Position numbers and translations under genes: made by a program
Shown here: positions 47,424 through 55,659 of the stretch, one piece after another
Position numbering within the stretch: the stretch's first letter is position 1
Layout: each line of letters begins with the position of its first letter
DNA from: DAMBHY01 sp032068765
GTDB lineage: Bacteria > Bacteroidota > Bacteroidia > Bacteroidales > Dysgonomonadaceae
Direction of reading: 5' to 3'
NCBI GenBank assembly: GCA_032068765.1
Contig: DAMBHY010000002.1
Coordinates: 1 to 64,000, forward strand
Length of the DNA: 64,000 bases
The notes under the pieces: model-generated
Told to the model about the DNA's origin: nothing
The model's database searches: none
The model's input: the letters and a program-made list of their open reading frames with translations, nothing else

Positions 47424-47522
47424 CAAAATTAAGAAAAAACTCTAACACTTACTATTTTAAGGTTATATATTTTGACTAATGGCAGAATAGCTAATTTATT
47501 GTTTCTAAAATCCGTAATTTTG
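47424..47522. promoter_or_regulatory. Divergent -7 boxes for sppA and the ECF sigma gene
   Basis: The minus strand reads TAATTTTG at 47424-47431 (47 bases before sppA). The plus strand reads the same TAATTTTG at 47515-47522 (72 bases before the sigma gene). Both match TAnnTTTG; the -33 elements are weak. Confidence 0.45.
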
Positions 47523-47593
47523 TAATAAAAATTGCAGGTAGACGCAACGTTTTATTTAAAAAGTCGTCTACACTTCAGAACGCGTGGTAATGC

Positions 47594-48151
47594 ATGGATG
47601 ATTCAGTGCTAATAGCTTCATGTAAGAAAAAGAACAAGGATGCCCAAGAGCAGATTTACAAAAAATATGCTCCAAAAATGATGGGTATTTGCGTTCGTTA
47701 TTGCAATAACCGTGAAGTCGCACAGGATTTATTACACGATGGTTTTATTCAGGCATTTACACACATAGATTCGTTTTCAGGAAAGGGTTCTTTTGAAGGT
47801 TGGCTACGTAGGATTTTTGTAAATTTAGCAATTGAGAATTATCGTCAGGAAAAAAAGAAAATGGCGATAGTTACCGATATCGAAAATATCGAGTTAGATA
47901 AGGAAGATGAGGATGGTGATGAATTCTTGTATTTAGGAGAATTAACCCATGACAAGTTGCTGGATTTGATAAATGAATTGCCGACAGGTTATAAAACTGT
48001 TTTCAATTTATTTGTATTTGAAGATATGTCGCATCGTGAAATCGGACAGTCACTTGGAATCAACGAATCTGCATCGAGATCACAATATTTCAGAGCACGT
48101 CAGTTTTTGCTCAAAAGAATTAATATTTTACTAAAAAAGGATATCAGTTAA
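47594..48151 (+). CDS. ECF-type RNA polymerase sigma factor
   Basis: The 185-residue protein has sigma region 2 (QEQIYKKYAPKMMGICVRYC, then HDGFIQAFTHIDSF) and region 4 (LPTGYKTVFNLFVFEDMSHR, then EIGQSLGINESASRSQYFRA). There is no region 1.1 or 3, so it is an extracytoplasmic-function sigma factor. The next gene, 4 bases downstream, encodes a membrane protein that is the likely anti-sigma partner. Start ATG 47594. Confidence 0.95.
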   Translation: MDDSVLIASCKKKNKDAQEQIYKKYAPKMMGICVRYCNNREVAQDLLHDGFIQAFTHIDSFSGKGSFEGWLRRIFVNLAIENYRQEKKKMAIVTDIENIELDKEDEDGDEFLYLGELTHDKLLDLINELPTGYKTVFNLFVFEDMSHREIGQSLGINESASRSQYFRARQFLLKRINILLKKDIS

Positions 48152-48155
48152 GAGA

Positions 48156-49436
48156 ATGAATAATAAAGATATATTTAAAGAACAGTTTAAATCAAAATTT
48201 GAATATTTTGAGGTGGAAGTACCGGAAGAAAGTTGGGATAAACTTTCTGCCGATCTTCACCCTAAAAAATCCATTCGGAAAATGATATTGAACTGGAGTG
48301 GTATTGCCGCTGCTGTTGCCGCACTGATTTTGGGTGGTATTTTTGTGTTGCGTCAACCAAAAAATATTACAGAGACGACAAATACTTTCTCTCAAAAACA
48401 AGATACTTCAAAGGTTTATACTCAGCCATCAAATTCCCCTTTGATGGTCATTAGTTCAGTTATACAAAAGAAAATTAACAAGGAAGTATCTCAAAACAAT
48501 CATCAAAATCTTTTTTCTCAAAACAGCAATGATAATAGGCTGATAGAAGAATTGTATTATCGTTATCTGGATGCAAAAGAAGCCCGTAAATATCTGGATG
48601 ATATCACAACAAATACCGATGCAGCAGAACCTGAAAACAATGAAGAATATAAGGCGGATTTTGCAGACAAAATTTTTAATTTAGATTTCAAAGACGAGAC
48701 GAATCCAACTGAAAAGGAAGAAAGTAAAAAAGATTTTTCAATAGCTATGGCTGCAAAAGGAGGATTAAATTCTGTTCAGAAGTCTTTTGGTGCTCCGGTT
48801 TCATTGCGCAGTTCAATGGTTGCAAATGAAGCACCTAAGATGATGAAGACCACGGCTTTTGCAACTCCTGAAAATGTGATAGAAGATGAAAATAAAGTAG
48901 TTGATATGAGTGAAATGGTTCATCAGCAACCGGTGTCGTTGGGCCTCATGCTCTCAAAAAATATATATGGTCCCCTTTCTGTAGAAACGGGAATCGTTTA
49001 CACGCAGTTGAATTCTTTTGCTAAGAATGTTGCCGAAACATATAAGACAAAGGAAAAGTTGCAGTTTCATTATATTGGCATACCTATCAATTTGAATTAT
49101 AATGTATTCAATTATAAAAATCTTTCTACTTATCTTTCTTTAGGAGGAATGTTAGAAAAAGATATTTATGGAAGATATTCCTACATTGATACTTCTGAAA
49201 ATTTTATGCTAGGAGGTGAAACCAACAAAGAAGTAAAGGTATCAGTAAAACAAAAAAATATTCAGTGCTCAATGAGTATGGGAATCGGGGCTTCTTATCC
49301 GATATTGAGTAAGCTAAATCTTTACGGAAGAGTGGGAGGTTCTTATTACTTTAATGCAAACAATACTTATAAAACGATATATTCTGATAGAAAAATTGTA
49401 GTTGACCTGAATATGGGTCTGCGATATGATTTTTAG
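48156..49436 (+). CDS. Membrane-anchored protein with C-terminal beta-barrel, likely anti-sigma partner
   Basis: A 426-residue protein with an unusual layout. Residues 1-40 are hydrophilic with a VEVPEESWDKLSADLHPKK segment, as in Bacteroidetes anti-sigma N-termini that would face the cytoplasm. Residues about 46-64 form one membrane helix (SGIAAAVAALILGGIFVLR). A polar region rich in Asn, Lys and Glu spans 65-250. From about 255 on there are amphipathic strands ending in NMGLRYDF, an outer-membrane-barrel-like domain (porin/OMP_b-brl type). If correct, one chain spans from cytoplasm to outer membrane. The 4-base spacing to the sigma gene supports sigma control; the function is inferred. Confidence 0.65.
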   Translation: MNNKDIFKEQFKSKFEYFEVEVPEESWDKLSADLHPKKSIRKMILNWSGIAAAVAALILGGIFVLRQPKNITETTNTFSQKQDTSKVYTQPSNSPLMVISSVIQKKINKEVSQNNHQNLFSQNSNDNRLIEELYYRYLDAKEARKYLDDITTNTDAAEPENNEEYKADFADKIFNLDFKDETNPTEKEESKKDFSIAMAAKGGLNSVQKSFGAPVSLRSSMVANEAPKMMKTTAFATPENVIEDENKVVDMSEMVHQQPVSLGLMLSKNIYGPLSVETGIVYTQLNSFAKNVAETYKTKEKLQFHYIGIPINLNYNVFNYKNLSTYLSLGGMLEKDIYGRYSYIDTSENFMLGGETNKEVKVSVKQKNIQCSMSMGIGASYPILSKLNLYGRVGGSYYFNANNTYKTIYSDRKIVVDLNMGLRYDF

Positions 49437-49460
49437 TTTAATTATTTAAAAAAATTAATT

Positions 49461-50171
49461 ATGAAAAATGGATTATTATTAATGATGTCAATCGTTCTTC
49501 TTGCAATGACATCATGTTTGAAGGAAGGCGAGCAGACTTTAAGCGGAGACCAGCAAATGTTTTATGTTGGAAAAACGACGGAAGGACTAAAATATGCTTA
49601 TGATGGTAAAATAGCAATTACTTCTACACAAATAAACAATGTTCAGGACATAGATAGATGGTACGTTTTGTCTTGGTCGTGGAATACCAGTATGGGTTTT
49701 GAAGGACAGAGTATTTACAAAGCTGCTACTTCAGAATTGACTCCGATTCCAACCGGATCTTTTTTACTATCGTCAGTACCTGCTAACGAGCCAATAAATC
49801 TTTTGAAAGGTTTTCAACCGTATAGTCAAATGAGGCTTTCGAAAAGTATGGGCGATTATCTGCTGTATAATGTAACTTACGAAAAGAAAGAAGGAGAAGC
49901 AATTGCTTTGAAGTTTTATTCTGATTTGAAAGTTAGCTCAAATACTCCAAATGTATATCCGATTGATGTAAGAATTTACAAAACTGGTACAGGTGTGGGA
50001 GATGCAAAATTGGTTACGGAAACTTTTGCAGTGAAGATGTCAGCTCTTAGAAGTCTTGTGACATTAACAGACAATCAATATATGGACGGAGTGACTTTGA
50101 GATATAATTTCAATATCAATGCCACGACTCCCGAGACAATAGATGTCAATCAAACAATATTAAAAGACTAA
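49461..50171 (+). CDS. Lipoprotein of unknown function (NigD-like)
   Basis: The 236-residue protein has a lipoprotein signal ending LAMTSC, followed by KEGEQTLSGDQQMF. The body is predicted beta-rich, with VQDIDRWYVLSWSWN and repeated strand-like segments, and resembles the NigD-like lipoproteins of Bacteroidetes. No catalytic motif is visible. It lies 24 bases behind the barrel gene, so it is probably the third gene of the ECF sigma operon. It could be an accessory or signal-sensing component; this is inferred from position. Confidence 0.6.
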   Translation: MKNGLLLMMSIVLLAMTSCLKEGEQTLSGDQQMFYVGKTTEGLKYAYDGKIAITSTQINNVQDIDRWYVLSWSWNTSMGFEGQSIYKAATSELTPIPTGSFLLSSVPANEPINLLKGFQPYSQMRLSKSMGDYLLYNVTYEKKEGEAIALKFYSDLKVSSNTPNVYPIDVRIYKTGTGVGDAKLVTETFAVKMSALRSLVTLTDNQYMDGVTLRYNFNINATTPETIDVNQTILKD

Positions 50172-50191
50172 ATTTCCCAAAATTTAATTTT

Positions 50192-50225
50192 AAAAGCCGA
50201 ATGCTTCAGAGTGTTCGGCTTTTTT
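50192..50225. terminator. Bidirectional terminator overlapping the radical SAM gene end
   Basis: AAAAGCCGAA (50192-50201) pairs with TTCGGCTTTT (50214-50223), with a 12-base loop and flanking T-runs on both strands. The radical SAM gene's stop codon (50206-50208) lies inside the loop, so its coding sequence runs through one stem arm. Confidence 0.88.
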
Positions 50226-51144
50226 CATATAATCTTCCCTGATAAGTTCCTCTTTCTGCAAAGCGCTTAAGAATCTTTTCCGTCAGTTCGTAGTTTTTGA
50301 GTCCCCAGTCAGGTGCGATAAGAATCTCTTTGGGAGATTGCGAAGCGAAACGTTCGATATAAAATTCAGGATTCAGTCTTTCCGCAAAGTCAACGCACAA
50401 ATCTACGTATTCATTCATATTGATAATGGTAAGAAAATCGGAATTTTCCTGATATTGCTTTGCTAGTTTAGTTCCTCTGATGATTTGCAACTGATGTAGC
50501 TTAACGGTTTTGAGGGGAAGTTTTGAAAGCTCATCCGCGTGATGTATGATATCTTTACGAGTTTCTCCCGGCAAACCGAGTATCATGTGAGCTCCCGTGT
50601 GGATATTACGCGCGGCAGTTCGACGGATGGCATCCTGCGATTCTTCCCACGAATGCAGGCGGTTGATGGTGTCGAGTGTTGCATTAAGCGTCGATTCCAC
50701 GCCGTATTCTATCATCACAAAGTGATTTTTGCTGCAATTCTCAAAATAATCCAGCAGTGCATCGGGCATACAATCGGGTCGTGTGCTTACGACTAATCCC
50801 ACAACGCCGGGGTAGGCGAGAGCCTCTTCGTATTTGTTGATGAGGGCGTCAAGCGATTCGTAAGTATTGGTGTAAGATTGGAAATATGCGAGGTATTTCA
50901 TCTCCGGGTATTTTCGTGAAAAGAAAGCAATGCCGTCTTCCAACTGTTGCGTTATTGACTTTTCGGGCTTGCCGTATCCGGGACTAAAACTCTGATTGTT
51001 GCAGTAGGTGCATCCGCCGCGACCTTTGCTCCCGTCCCGATTGGGACAGGTGAAACCTGCATTGATGGAAATTTTCTGCACCTTGTATGGGAAATATTGT
51101 GCGAGAAATTCTGAAAAGTCGCGATAGGGTTTTGAATGATTCAT
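50206..51144 (-). CDS. Radical SAM protein, YhcC/TIGR01212 family
   Basis: The 312-residue protein has NAGFTCPNRDGSKGRGGCTYC near residues 24-45. Its Cys spacing CX9-14CxxC coordinates the 4Fe-4S cluster in this branch. GLVVSTRPDCM and IEYGVESTLNATLDTINRLH further match YhcC-type proteins, whose reaction is not established. Start ATG 51144 overlaps the upstream HTH gene by four bases (ATGA), so the two are co-translated. The 3' end is embedded in a terminator hairpin. Confidence 0.88.
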   Translation of the reverse strand: MNHSKPYRDFSEFLAQYFPYKVQKISINAGFTCPNRDGSKGRGGCTYCNNQSFSPGYGKPEKSITQQLEDGIAFFSRKYPEMKYLAYFQSYTNTYESLDALINKYEEALAYPGVVGLVVSTRPDCMPDALLDYFENCSKNHFVMIEYGVESTLNATLDTINRLHSWEESQDAIRRTAARNIHTGAHMILGLPGETRKDIIHHADELSKLPLKTVKLHQLQIIRGTKLAKQYQENSDFLTIINMNEYVDLCVDFAERLNPEFYIERFASQSPKEILIAPDWGLKNYELTEKILKRFAERGTYQGRLYEKSRTL

Positions 51145-51503
51145 TGCTGTTTTTCCGTTTTATTGTCAATTTGCTTCATCACCGCATATAGTTCTTCGGT
51201 AGACATGGCATTGAGGTGCGATAAAAATTCTCGCGCCTCTTTTTTCTGAGCCAGTTTTTGCAGAGGATGACCTTCCGACAAAGGAAGATTGTCTTTGGAA
51301 GGAACCCACTCAAGAATGTCATCAGGAGTGCAATGCAGTTCACGGCAGATGGCTTCCATGTGGTCAAATCTAATGGAACTTGCAGTTCCTTTCAATAGTT
51401 TGTCTGCCGTAATATGATTGATGCCTACACGGCGAATCAAAAATTGTTTTAGATTGGGAATGCTCCTCATCCTTCCAATCAAATTTATGTTCATTCGTAT
51501 CAT
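51141..51503 (-). CDS. XRE-type helix-turn-helix regulator
   Basis: The 120-residue protein has a Cro/C1-type HTH of the HTH_26 kind. It has an N-terminal helix set, GINHITADKLLKGTASSIRF, then MEAICRELHCTPDDILEWVP, the typical sequence closing this domain. A C-terminal helical tail (about residues 80-120) may dimerise. ATG 51503 or the internal ATG 51494 (MNINLIGRM) could be the start; the latter resembles relatives more. The very AT-rich region upstream with TATAGG/CCTATA words is a candidate operator. It is coupled to the radical SAM gene. Confidence 0.8.
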   Translation of the reverse strand: MIRMNINLIGRMRSIPNLKQFLIRRVGINHITADKLLKGTASSIRFDHMEAICRELHCTPDDILEWVPSKDNLPLSEGHPLQKLAQKKEAREFLSHLNAMSTEELYAVMKQIDNKTEKQQ

Positions 51504-51842
51504 AAAATGATATTTATTCTTCCGTATACCCTTTAATACTGTAAAGATACAAATGTTTGTTGACTAATTAATATATAAACTATATAGGAAAATAAATATT
51601 ATAGGTGGGAAATTAAATATCATATAGGTTATATTAAATATCTAATATATAAAAATAAATAGTATATATTTAATAATAAATAGCATATACAAAATATTGA
51701 ATAATCTATATTAATAATTAAATATTACATAACTATAAATAAATATCCTATATCATATACTAAAAAATATTTTGTTTTACTATATCCTATAAACGCAAAA
51801 GTTGATAAAACTGCAACTATCGAAAACTTTTTTGCGTAAAAA
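51504..51842. other. Extremely AT-rich region with TATAGG/CCTATA words
   Basis: No gene is visible. In 51601-51780 only 23 of 180 bases are G or C (about 13%). TATAGG occurs at 51583, 51600 and 51623, and its reverse complement CCTATA at 51747 and 51786, so the words face each other across about 120 bp. The layout suggests protein-binding sites in easily melted or curved DNA. It probably includes the promoter of the XRE gene. Confidence 0.7.
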
Positions 51843-51872
51843 AAAACTGCTCCCTCTACAGAGAGCAGTTTT
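51843..51872 (-). terminator. Terminator of rpsA
   Basis: AAAACTGCTC and GAGCAGTTTT form a perfect 10-bp stem. On the minus strand a run of about nine T follows. It lies 30 bases after the rpsA stop. Confidence 0.92.
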
Positions 51873-51901
51873 AGATATGTGTAGTTGAGTTTCCGGATAT
51901 T

Positions 51902-53680
51902 TTATTGTTGGTTGTCTAACTTTTCTTTCAAAGCAGCCAATTCTTCGATATCACCCAAAGTGGTTTTCTCTAAAGCAGGAGTATTGGATTCGTTTTCTTT
52001 GTTAGCACGTTTTCCACCTGTTTTTGGAGCTCTTTCGGCTTGTTGTTCATCTTCGTGAATGCGGCTGTGAGAAACGATGATGCGTTTAGCATCTTTGTTG
52101 AATTCCATTACCTTGAAATCCAATCTTTCTTCAGCAGCTACCTGAGTTCCGTCTTCTTTAACCATGTGTTTTGGAGTTGCAAATCCTTCAACACCATAAG
52201 GAAGAGAAATAATAGCACCTTTGTCCATTACCTCAATTACTGTTCCTTCGTGAATAGAACCCGGAGTGAAGATAGTTTCGAATACATCCCAAGGATTTTC
52301 TTCCAATTGTTTGTGTCCAAGACTCAAACGACGGTTTTCTTTGTCAATTTCCAAAACTTGAACTTCCATTTCAGCACCGATTTCAGTGATTTCACTTGGG
52401 TGTTTGATTTTCTTAGTCCAAGAAAGGTCAGAGATGTGAACCAATCCTTCTACGCCTTCTTCGATTTCAACAAATGCGCCGAAGTTAGTGAAGTTGCGAA
52501 CAATTGCTTTATGAGTGCTTCCTACAGGATATTTTTCTTCAATATTTTCCCATGGATCTGGTTTCAATTGTTTCACGCCGAGAGACATTTTGCGTTCGTC
52601 TCTGTCGAGAGTTAGGATAACAGCTTCCACTTCGTCACCTACTTTCATGAAGTCTTGTGCACTGTGCAAGTGTTGAGTCCAGCTCATTTCTGATACGTGA
52701 ATCAAACCTTCTACGCCTTGAGAAATTTCAACGAATGCGCCATAGTCTGCCAAAACAACAACTTTACCTTTTACAGTGTCACCCACTTTCAAGTTTGCAT
52801 CTAATGCATCCCATGGGTGTGGAGTCAATTGTTTCAAGCCAAGAGCGATACGTTTCTTTTCGTTGTCAAAGTCAAGGATAACCACATTAATTTTGTCATC
52901 CAATTTAACAACTTCTTCTGGATGTTGGATACGTCCCCAAGAAAGGTCAGTGATATGGATTAATCCGTCAACACCACCAAGGTCAACAAATACACCATAA
53001 GAAGTGATGTTTTTAACCACACCTTCGAGTACTTGTCCTTTTTCCAATTTTGAGATGATATCTTTTTTTTGTTGTTCAAGTTCTTCTTCGATAAGAGCTT
53101 TGTGAGAAACAACAACGTTTTTGAATTCTGGGTTGATTTTAACTACTTTGAATTCCATAGTTTTGTCAACAAACATATCGTAGTCGCGGATAGGTTTCAC
53201 GTCGATTTGTGAACCTGGCAAGAACGCTTCGATTCCGAATACGTCTACAATCATACCGCCTTTTGTACGGCATTTTATATAACCTTTGATTACTTCGTTG
53301 TTGTCAAGAGCTGCGTTTACACGATCCCAAGAACGGGAAGCGCGTGCTTTTTTGTGTGAAAGAACTAATTGTCCTTTTTTGTTTTCTTGGTTTTCGATGT
53401 AGACTTCTACTTCGTCACCTACTTTTAGGTCTGGATTGTATCTGAATTCGTTCATAGATACAACACCATCAGATTTAAAGCCGATGTTAACCACAACTTC
53501 GCGTTTGTTCATGGAAGTAACAGTACCAATAACTACGTCTTTGTCATTAATTTTGCTCAATGTGTTGTCGTAGCTTTCTGTGAGCTGTTGTTTTTGGTCT
53601 TTTTGATAGGTTTCCCCTTGTGCGTAGCTGTCCCAATCAAAATCTTCAAGAGGAGCTACATTTTTTAAATTTTCAGTCAT
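51902..53680 (-). CDS. rpsA: Ribosomal protein S1
   Basis: S1 binds mRNA on the small ribosomal subunit. The 592-residue protein contains six S1 (OB-fold) repeats. The best-conserved are repeats 3-5, with GVFVDLGGVDGLIHITDLSW, GAFVEISQGVEGLIHVSEMSW and GAFVEIEEGVEGLVHISDLSW. The charged N- and C-terminal tails (EDEQQAERAPKTGGKRANKE) are normal for Bacteroidetes S1. Start ATG 53680. The -7 box is embedded in a hairpin upstream (53734-53781). In this phylum mRNAs lack strong Shine-Dalgarno sequences, as most genes here do. Confidence 0.98.
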   Translation of the reverse strand: MTENLKNVAPLEDFDWDSYAQGETYQKDQKQQLTESYDNTLSKINDKDVVIGTVTSMNKREVVVNIGFKSDGVVSMNEFRYNPDLKVGDEVEVYIENQENKKGQLVLSHKKARASRSWDRVNAALDNNEVIKGYIKCRTKGGMIVDVFGIEAFLPGSQIDVKPIRDYDMFVDKTMEFKVVKINPEFKNVVVSHKALIEEELEQQKKDIISKLEKGQVLEGVVKNITSYGVFVDLGGVDGLIHITDLSWGRIQHPEEVVKLDDKINVVILDFDNEKKRIALGLKQLTPHPWDALDANLKVGDTVKGKVVVLADYGAFVEISQGVEGLIHVSEMSWTQHLHSAQDFMKVGDEVEAVILTLDRDERKMSLGVKQLKPDPWENIEEKYPVGSTHKAIVRNFTNFGAFVEIEEGVEGLVHISDLSWTKKIKHPSEITEIGAEMEVQVLEIDKENRRLSLGHKQLEENPWDVFETIFTPGSIHEGTVIEVMDKGAIISLPYGVEGFATPKHMVKEDGTQVAAEERLDFKVMEFNKDAKRIIVSHSRIHEDEQQAERAPKTGGKRANKENESNTPALEKTTLGDIEELAALKEKLDNQQ

Positions 53681-53733
53681 TTGTAAATGATTCGATAAAT
53701 TAAAATTAGTTAGACATTATATTAATTAAAAAC

Positions 53734-53781
53734 GGATGCAAAGATAGATTCTTTTTTTCAATAAACCTTATCTTTGCATCC
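53734..53781 (-). promoter_or_regulatory. 13-bp inverted repeat: pfpI terminator and rpsA -7 box in one
   Basis: GGATGCAAAGATA (53734-53746) and TATCTTTGCATCC (53769-53781) are perfect reverse complements with a 22-base loop. On the minus strand the hairpin is followed by GTTTTTAATT, so it can terminate the upstream DJ-1/PfpI gene. The arm nearest rpsA carries TATCTTTG (53739-53746 on the minus strand), the -7 consensus for rpsA, 59 bases before its start. Confidence 0.7.
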
Positions 53782-53812
53782 TATATTTTTGAGAATATGC
53801 TAAATATCAATG

Positions 53813-54379
53813 CTATTCGTCCACTTCATGTGTAGTTAGTAGCATATCATCCTCTATCTTTTTGCGTGTCCCCATACCTGCTATTTGTTCCACCAGTTCA
53901 AGCGCGAAATCAAAAACTTTTCCGGGACCGCGTCCTGTTGTGATATTTTCATCCACAACTACTGCTTCATTTATCACTTCCGCACCGAATAATTCTGGTT
54001 CGAATCCGGGATATACCGCCGCTTTCTTGCCTTCAAGCAAACGCATGTTTCCTAATATAAAAGGTGCGGCGCAAATCGCACCGATGGTTTTACCGTTTTC
54101 TGCAAAATTTTTGATATGCTCTTTCAACGTTTCGTTTTCGTTGAGGTTTTTAGCTCCGGGCATTCCGCCTGGTAATACGATTACCTCAAAGTTATTGAAA
54201 TCTATTTCTTTTATGGTTTTGTCTGCACTCACTTTCACATTGTGAGCGCCTGTAACTTCCAAAGTATCTGTGATGGAAACCGTGGTTACATCTATTTCTG
54301 CGCGACGCAGGATGTCAATCGCACCTATTGCTTCTATTTCTTCAAAACCTTCTGCTAAGAATACTGCTACTTTTTTCAT
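53813..54379 (-). CDS. DJ-1/PfpI-family protein
   Basis: The 188-residue protein begins MKKVAVFLAEGFEEIEAIGA, including the conserved Glu of the active site. It has the nucleophile-elbow Cys in IGAICAAPFIL (about residue 105), followed by the HxxxYPGFE-like stretch AAVYPGFE. These are the YajL/DJ-1 features: a glyoxalase- or chaperone-like stress protein of the ThiJ/PfpI superfamily. The length is typical. It lies 58 bases behind tonB on the same strand and ends at the rpsA-side hairpin. Confidence 0.92.
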   Translation of the reverse strand: MKKVAVFLAEGFEEIEAIGAIDILRRAEIDVTTVSITDTLEVTGAHNVKVSADKTIKEIDFNNFEVIVLPGGMPGAKNLNENETLKEHIKNFAENGKTIGAICAAPFILGNMRLLEGKKAAVYPGFEPELFGAEVINEAVVVDENITTGRGPGKVFDFALELVEQIAGMGTRKKIEDDMLLTTHEVDE

Positions 54380-54437
54380 AATTCTAATTTATAATAGGAT
54401 AAAGTGTTGTGTGAAAAAGGAAAATCCTTCGTGAATA

Positions 54438-55208
54438 TCAATTTAGATTGAATCGATAAGTGATGGTCCCTTTTTGGTTATTCGAAGAACTGATAGCGTT
54501 GAACTTTGTGCTTCTTGCGGCACGCAACGCTTCATTTCTTAATGCGGGGCTCGGTGTATTTGTTCCGCGACCGATACCAGCTTGAATAACATTGCCATTG
54601 GGATCAACTGTAATATTAACAACTACTGTCCCATAATCGTTCACAGTATAGAGCGGTTGCGCCAATCCTCCCGAACCAACGCTTCGTCCACCTAAGTCAT
54701 AAGAGCCGATACCGCCAACGCCTTTTTTTGCTCCAGTTTTAGAGTTTCCTGTTGATACGCCTTGTGTGCCTGCACCTTCTGTTGTTCCTCTACTGCCGGA
54801 ATTGTTTTTTCCAAATAGTCCGGACATTTGTTCACGGATTCTTTCTGCTTCTCTTTCTCTTTTGTTTTCTGTCGTTTTTGTAGCAGTTTTACTTGTATTG
54901 GTGGTATTGGTTTTCTTTTCAGTTGGTTTTACCGATAAAGATGGTTGTGTATTTTGAGTAATAACATTCTTATCTATCTGCGTATTGGGAGTCGGTTGTG
55001 CGCTCGGTTCAATAAGTTCAGTTGGATTCATCGCCGCTTCTTCATTGCCTCCGGCATCTTCCATATTCCCAAACATCACTGGAATTCCCTCCAATCCTTG
55101 TGAGGGTGCGGGTAGTGTGAAACGGGAAAAAATAAGAATAAGCAGAAGCAATATGCCGAAAGTTATTGTTCCTACGATGCCTGTTATTTTTTCACGTGAT
55201 AGAGTCAT
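54438..55208 (-). CDS. tonB: TonB-type energy transducer
   Basis: The 256-residue protein has one N-terminal membrane helix (about 12-30), a low-complexity periplasmic linker rich in Thr, Asn, Lys and Gly, and a C-terminal TonB/TolA fold. That fold has VVVNITVDPNGNVIQAGIGRG and ALRAARSTKFN. It would transmit the ExbBD motor's force to outer-membrane TonB-dependent receptors. It is the last gene of exbB-exbD-tonB, 9 bases behind exbD. The linker shows charged repeats (REREAERIREQ), unlike the Pro-Lys repeats of classical TonB. Confidence 0.88.
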   Translation of the reverse strand: MTLSREKITGIVGTITFGILLLLILIFSRFTLPAPSQGLEGIPVMFGNMEDAGGNEEAAMNPTELIEPSAQPTPNTQIDKNVITQNTQPSLSVKPTEKKTNTTNTSKTATKTTENKREREAERIREQMSGLFGKNNSGSRGTTEGAGTQGVSTGNSKTGAKKGVGGIGSYDLGGRSVGSGGLAQPLYTVNDYGTVVVNITVDPNGNVIQAGIGRGTNTPSPALRNEALRAARSTKFNAISSSNNQKGTITYRFNLN

Positions 55209-55217
55209 TAATTAGTT

Positions 55218-55625
55218 TTATTTAGGGCGTGTCATCAAAACTAGTTTGTAGTGATTTTGATTGGCAATATCCAGTACTTTAACAATCTCGCGATATGGAA
55301 CTTCTTCATCGGCATACAATGCTACATATAATTCTGGATTGCTTGCGTAAACCGATTGTAGAAATGGGGTGATATCTTCAAACCTAACAGGACTTTCCGT
55401 TTCACCAGCATTTGCAACGTAATAGGTGAGATTTTTGTCTATAGTTATGCGGGTAATTGGTTTTGTCTGCGCTTGTTGTTGTGCTTGTGGCAGCAATACC
55501 TTAATTGCATTTGGCACGACGATAGTTGAGGTAATCATGAAAAAGATTAACAGCAAAAATATCACGTCAGTCATAGATGCCATACTAAAGTTTGGTTCTA
55601 TATTGAATCGTTGTTTTAAAGCCAT
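55218..55625 (-). CDS. exbD: ExbD/TolR-family biopolymer transport protein
   Basis: The 135-residue protein has one N-terminal membrane helix, SMASMTDVIFLLLIFFMITS, carrying the functional Asp of the proton pathway. A periplasmic domain ends with VALYADEEVPYREIVKVLD. It pairs with ExbB to form the proton-driven motor. It lies between exbB (34 bases upstream) and tonB (9 bases downstream). Confidence 0.95.
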   Translation of the reverse strand: MALKQRFNIEPNFSMASMTDVIFLLLIFFMITSTIVVPNAIKVLLPQAQQQAQTKPITRITIDKNLTYYVANAGETESPVRFEDITPFLQSVYASNPELYVALYADEEVPYREIVKVLDIANQNHYKLVLMTRPK

Positions 55626-55659
55626 TTTTCTTTTAGTTATATTGTTTTTTTATAAATTT

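Noticed and set aside
52040..52615. A 191-codon plus-strand open frame inside rpsA
   Set aside because: Antisense to the S1 repeats; long only because of biased codon use in rpsA.
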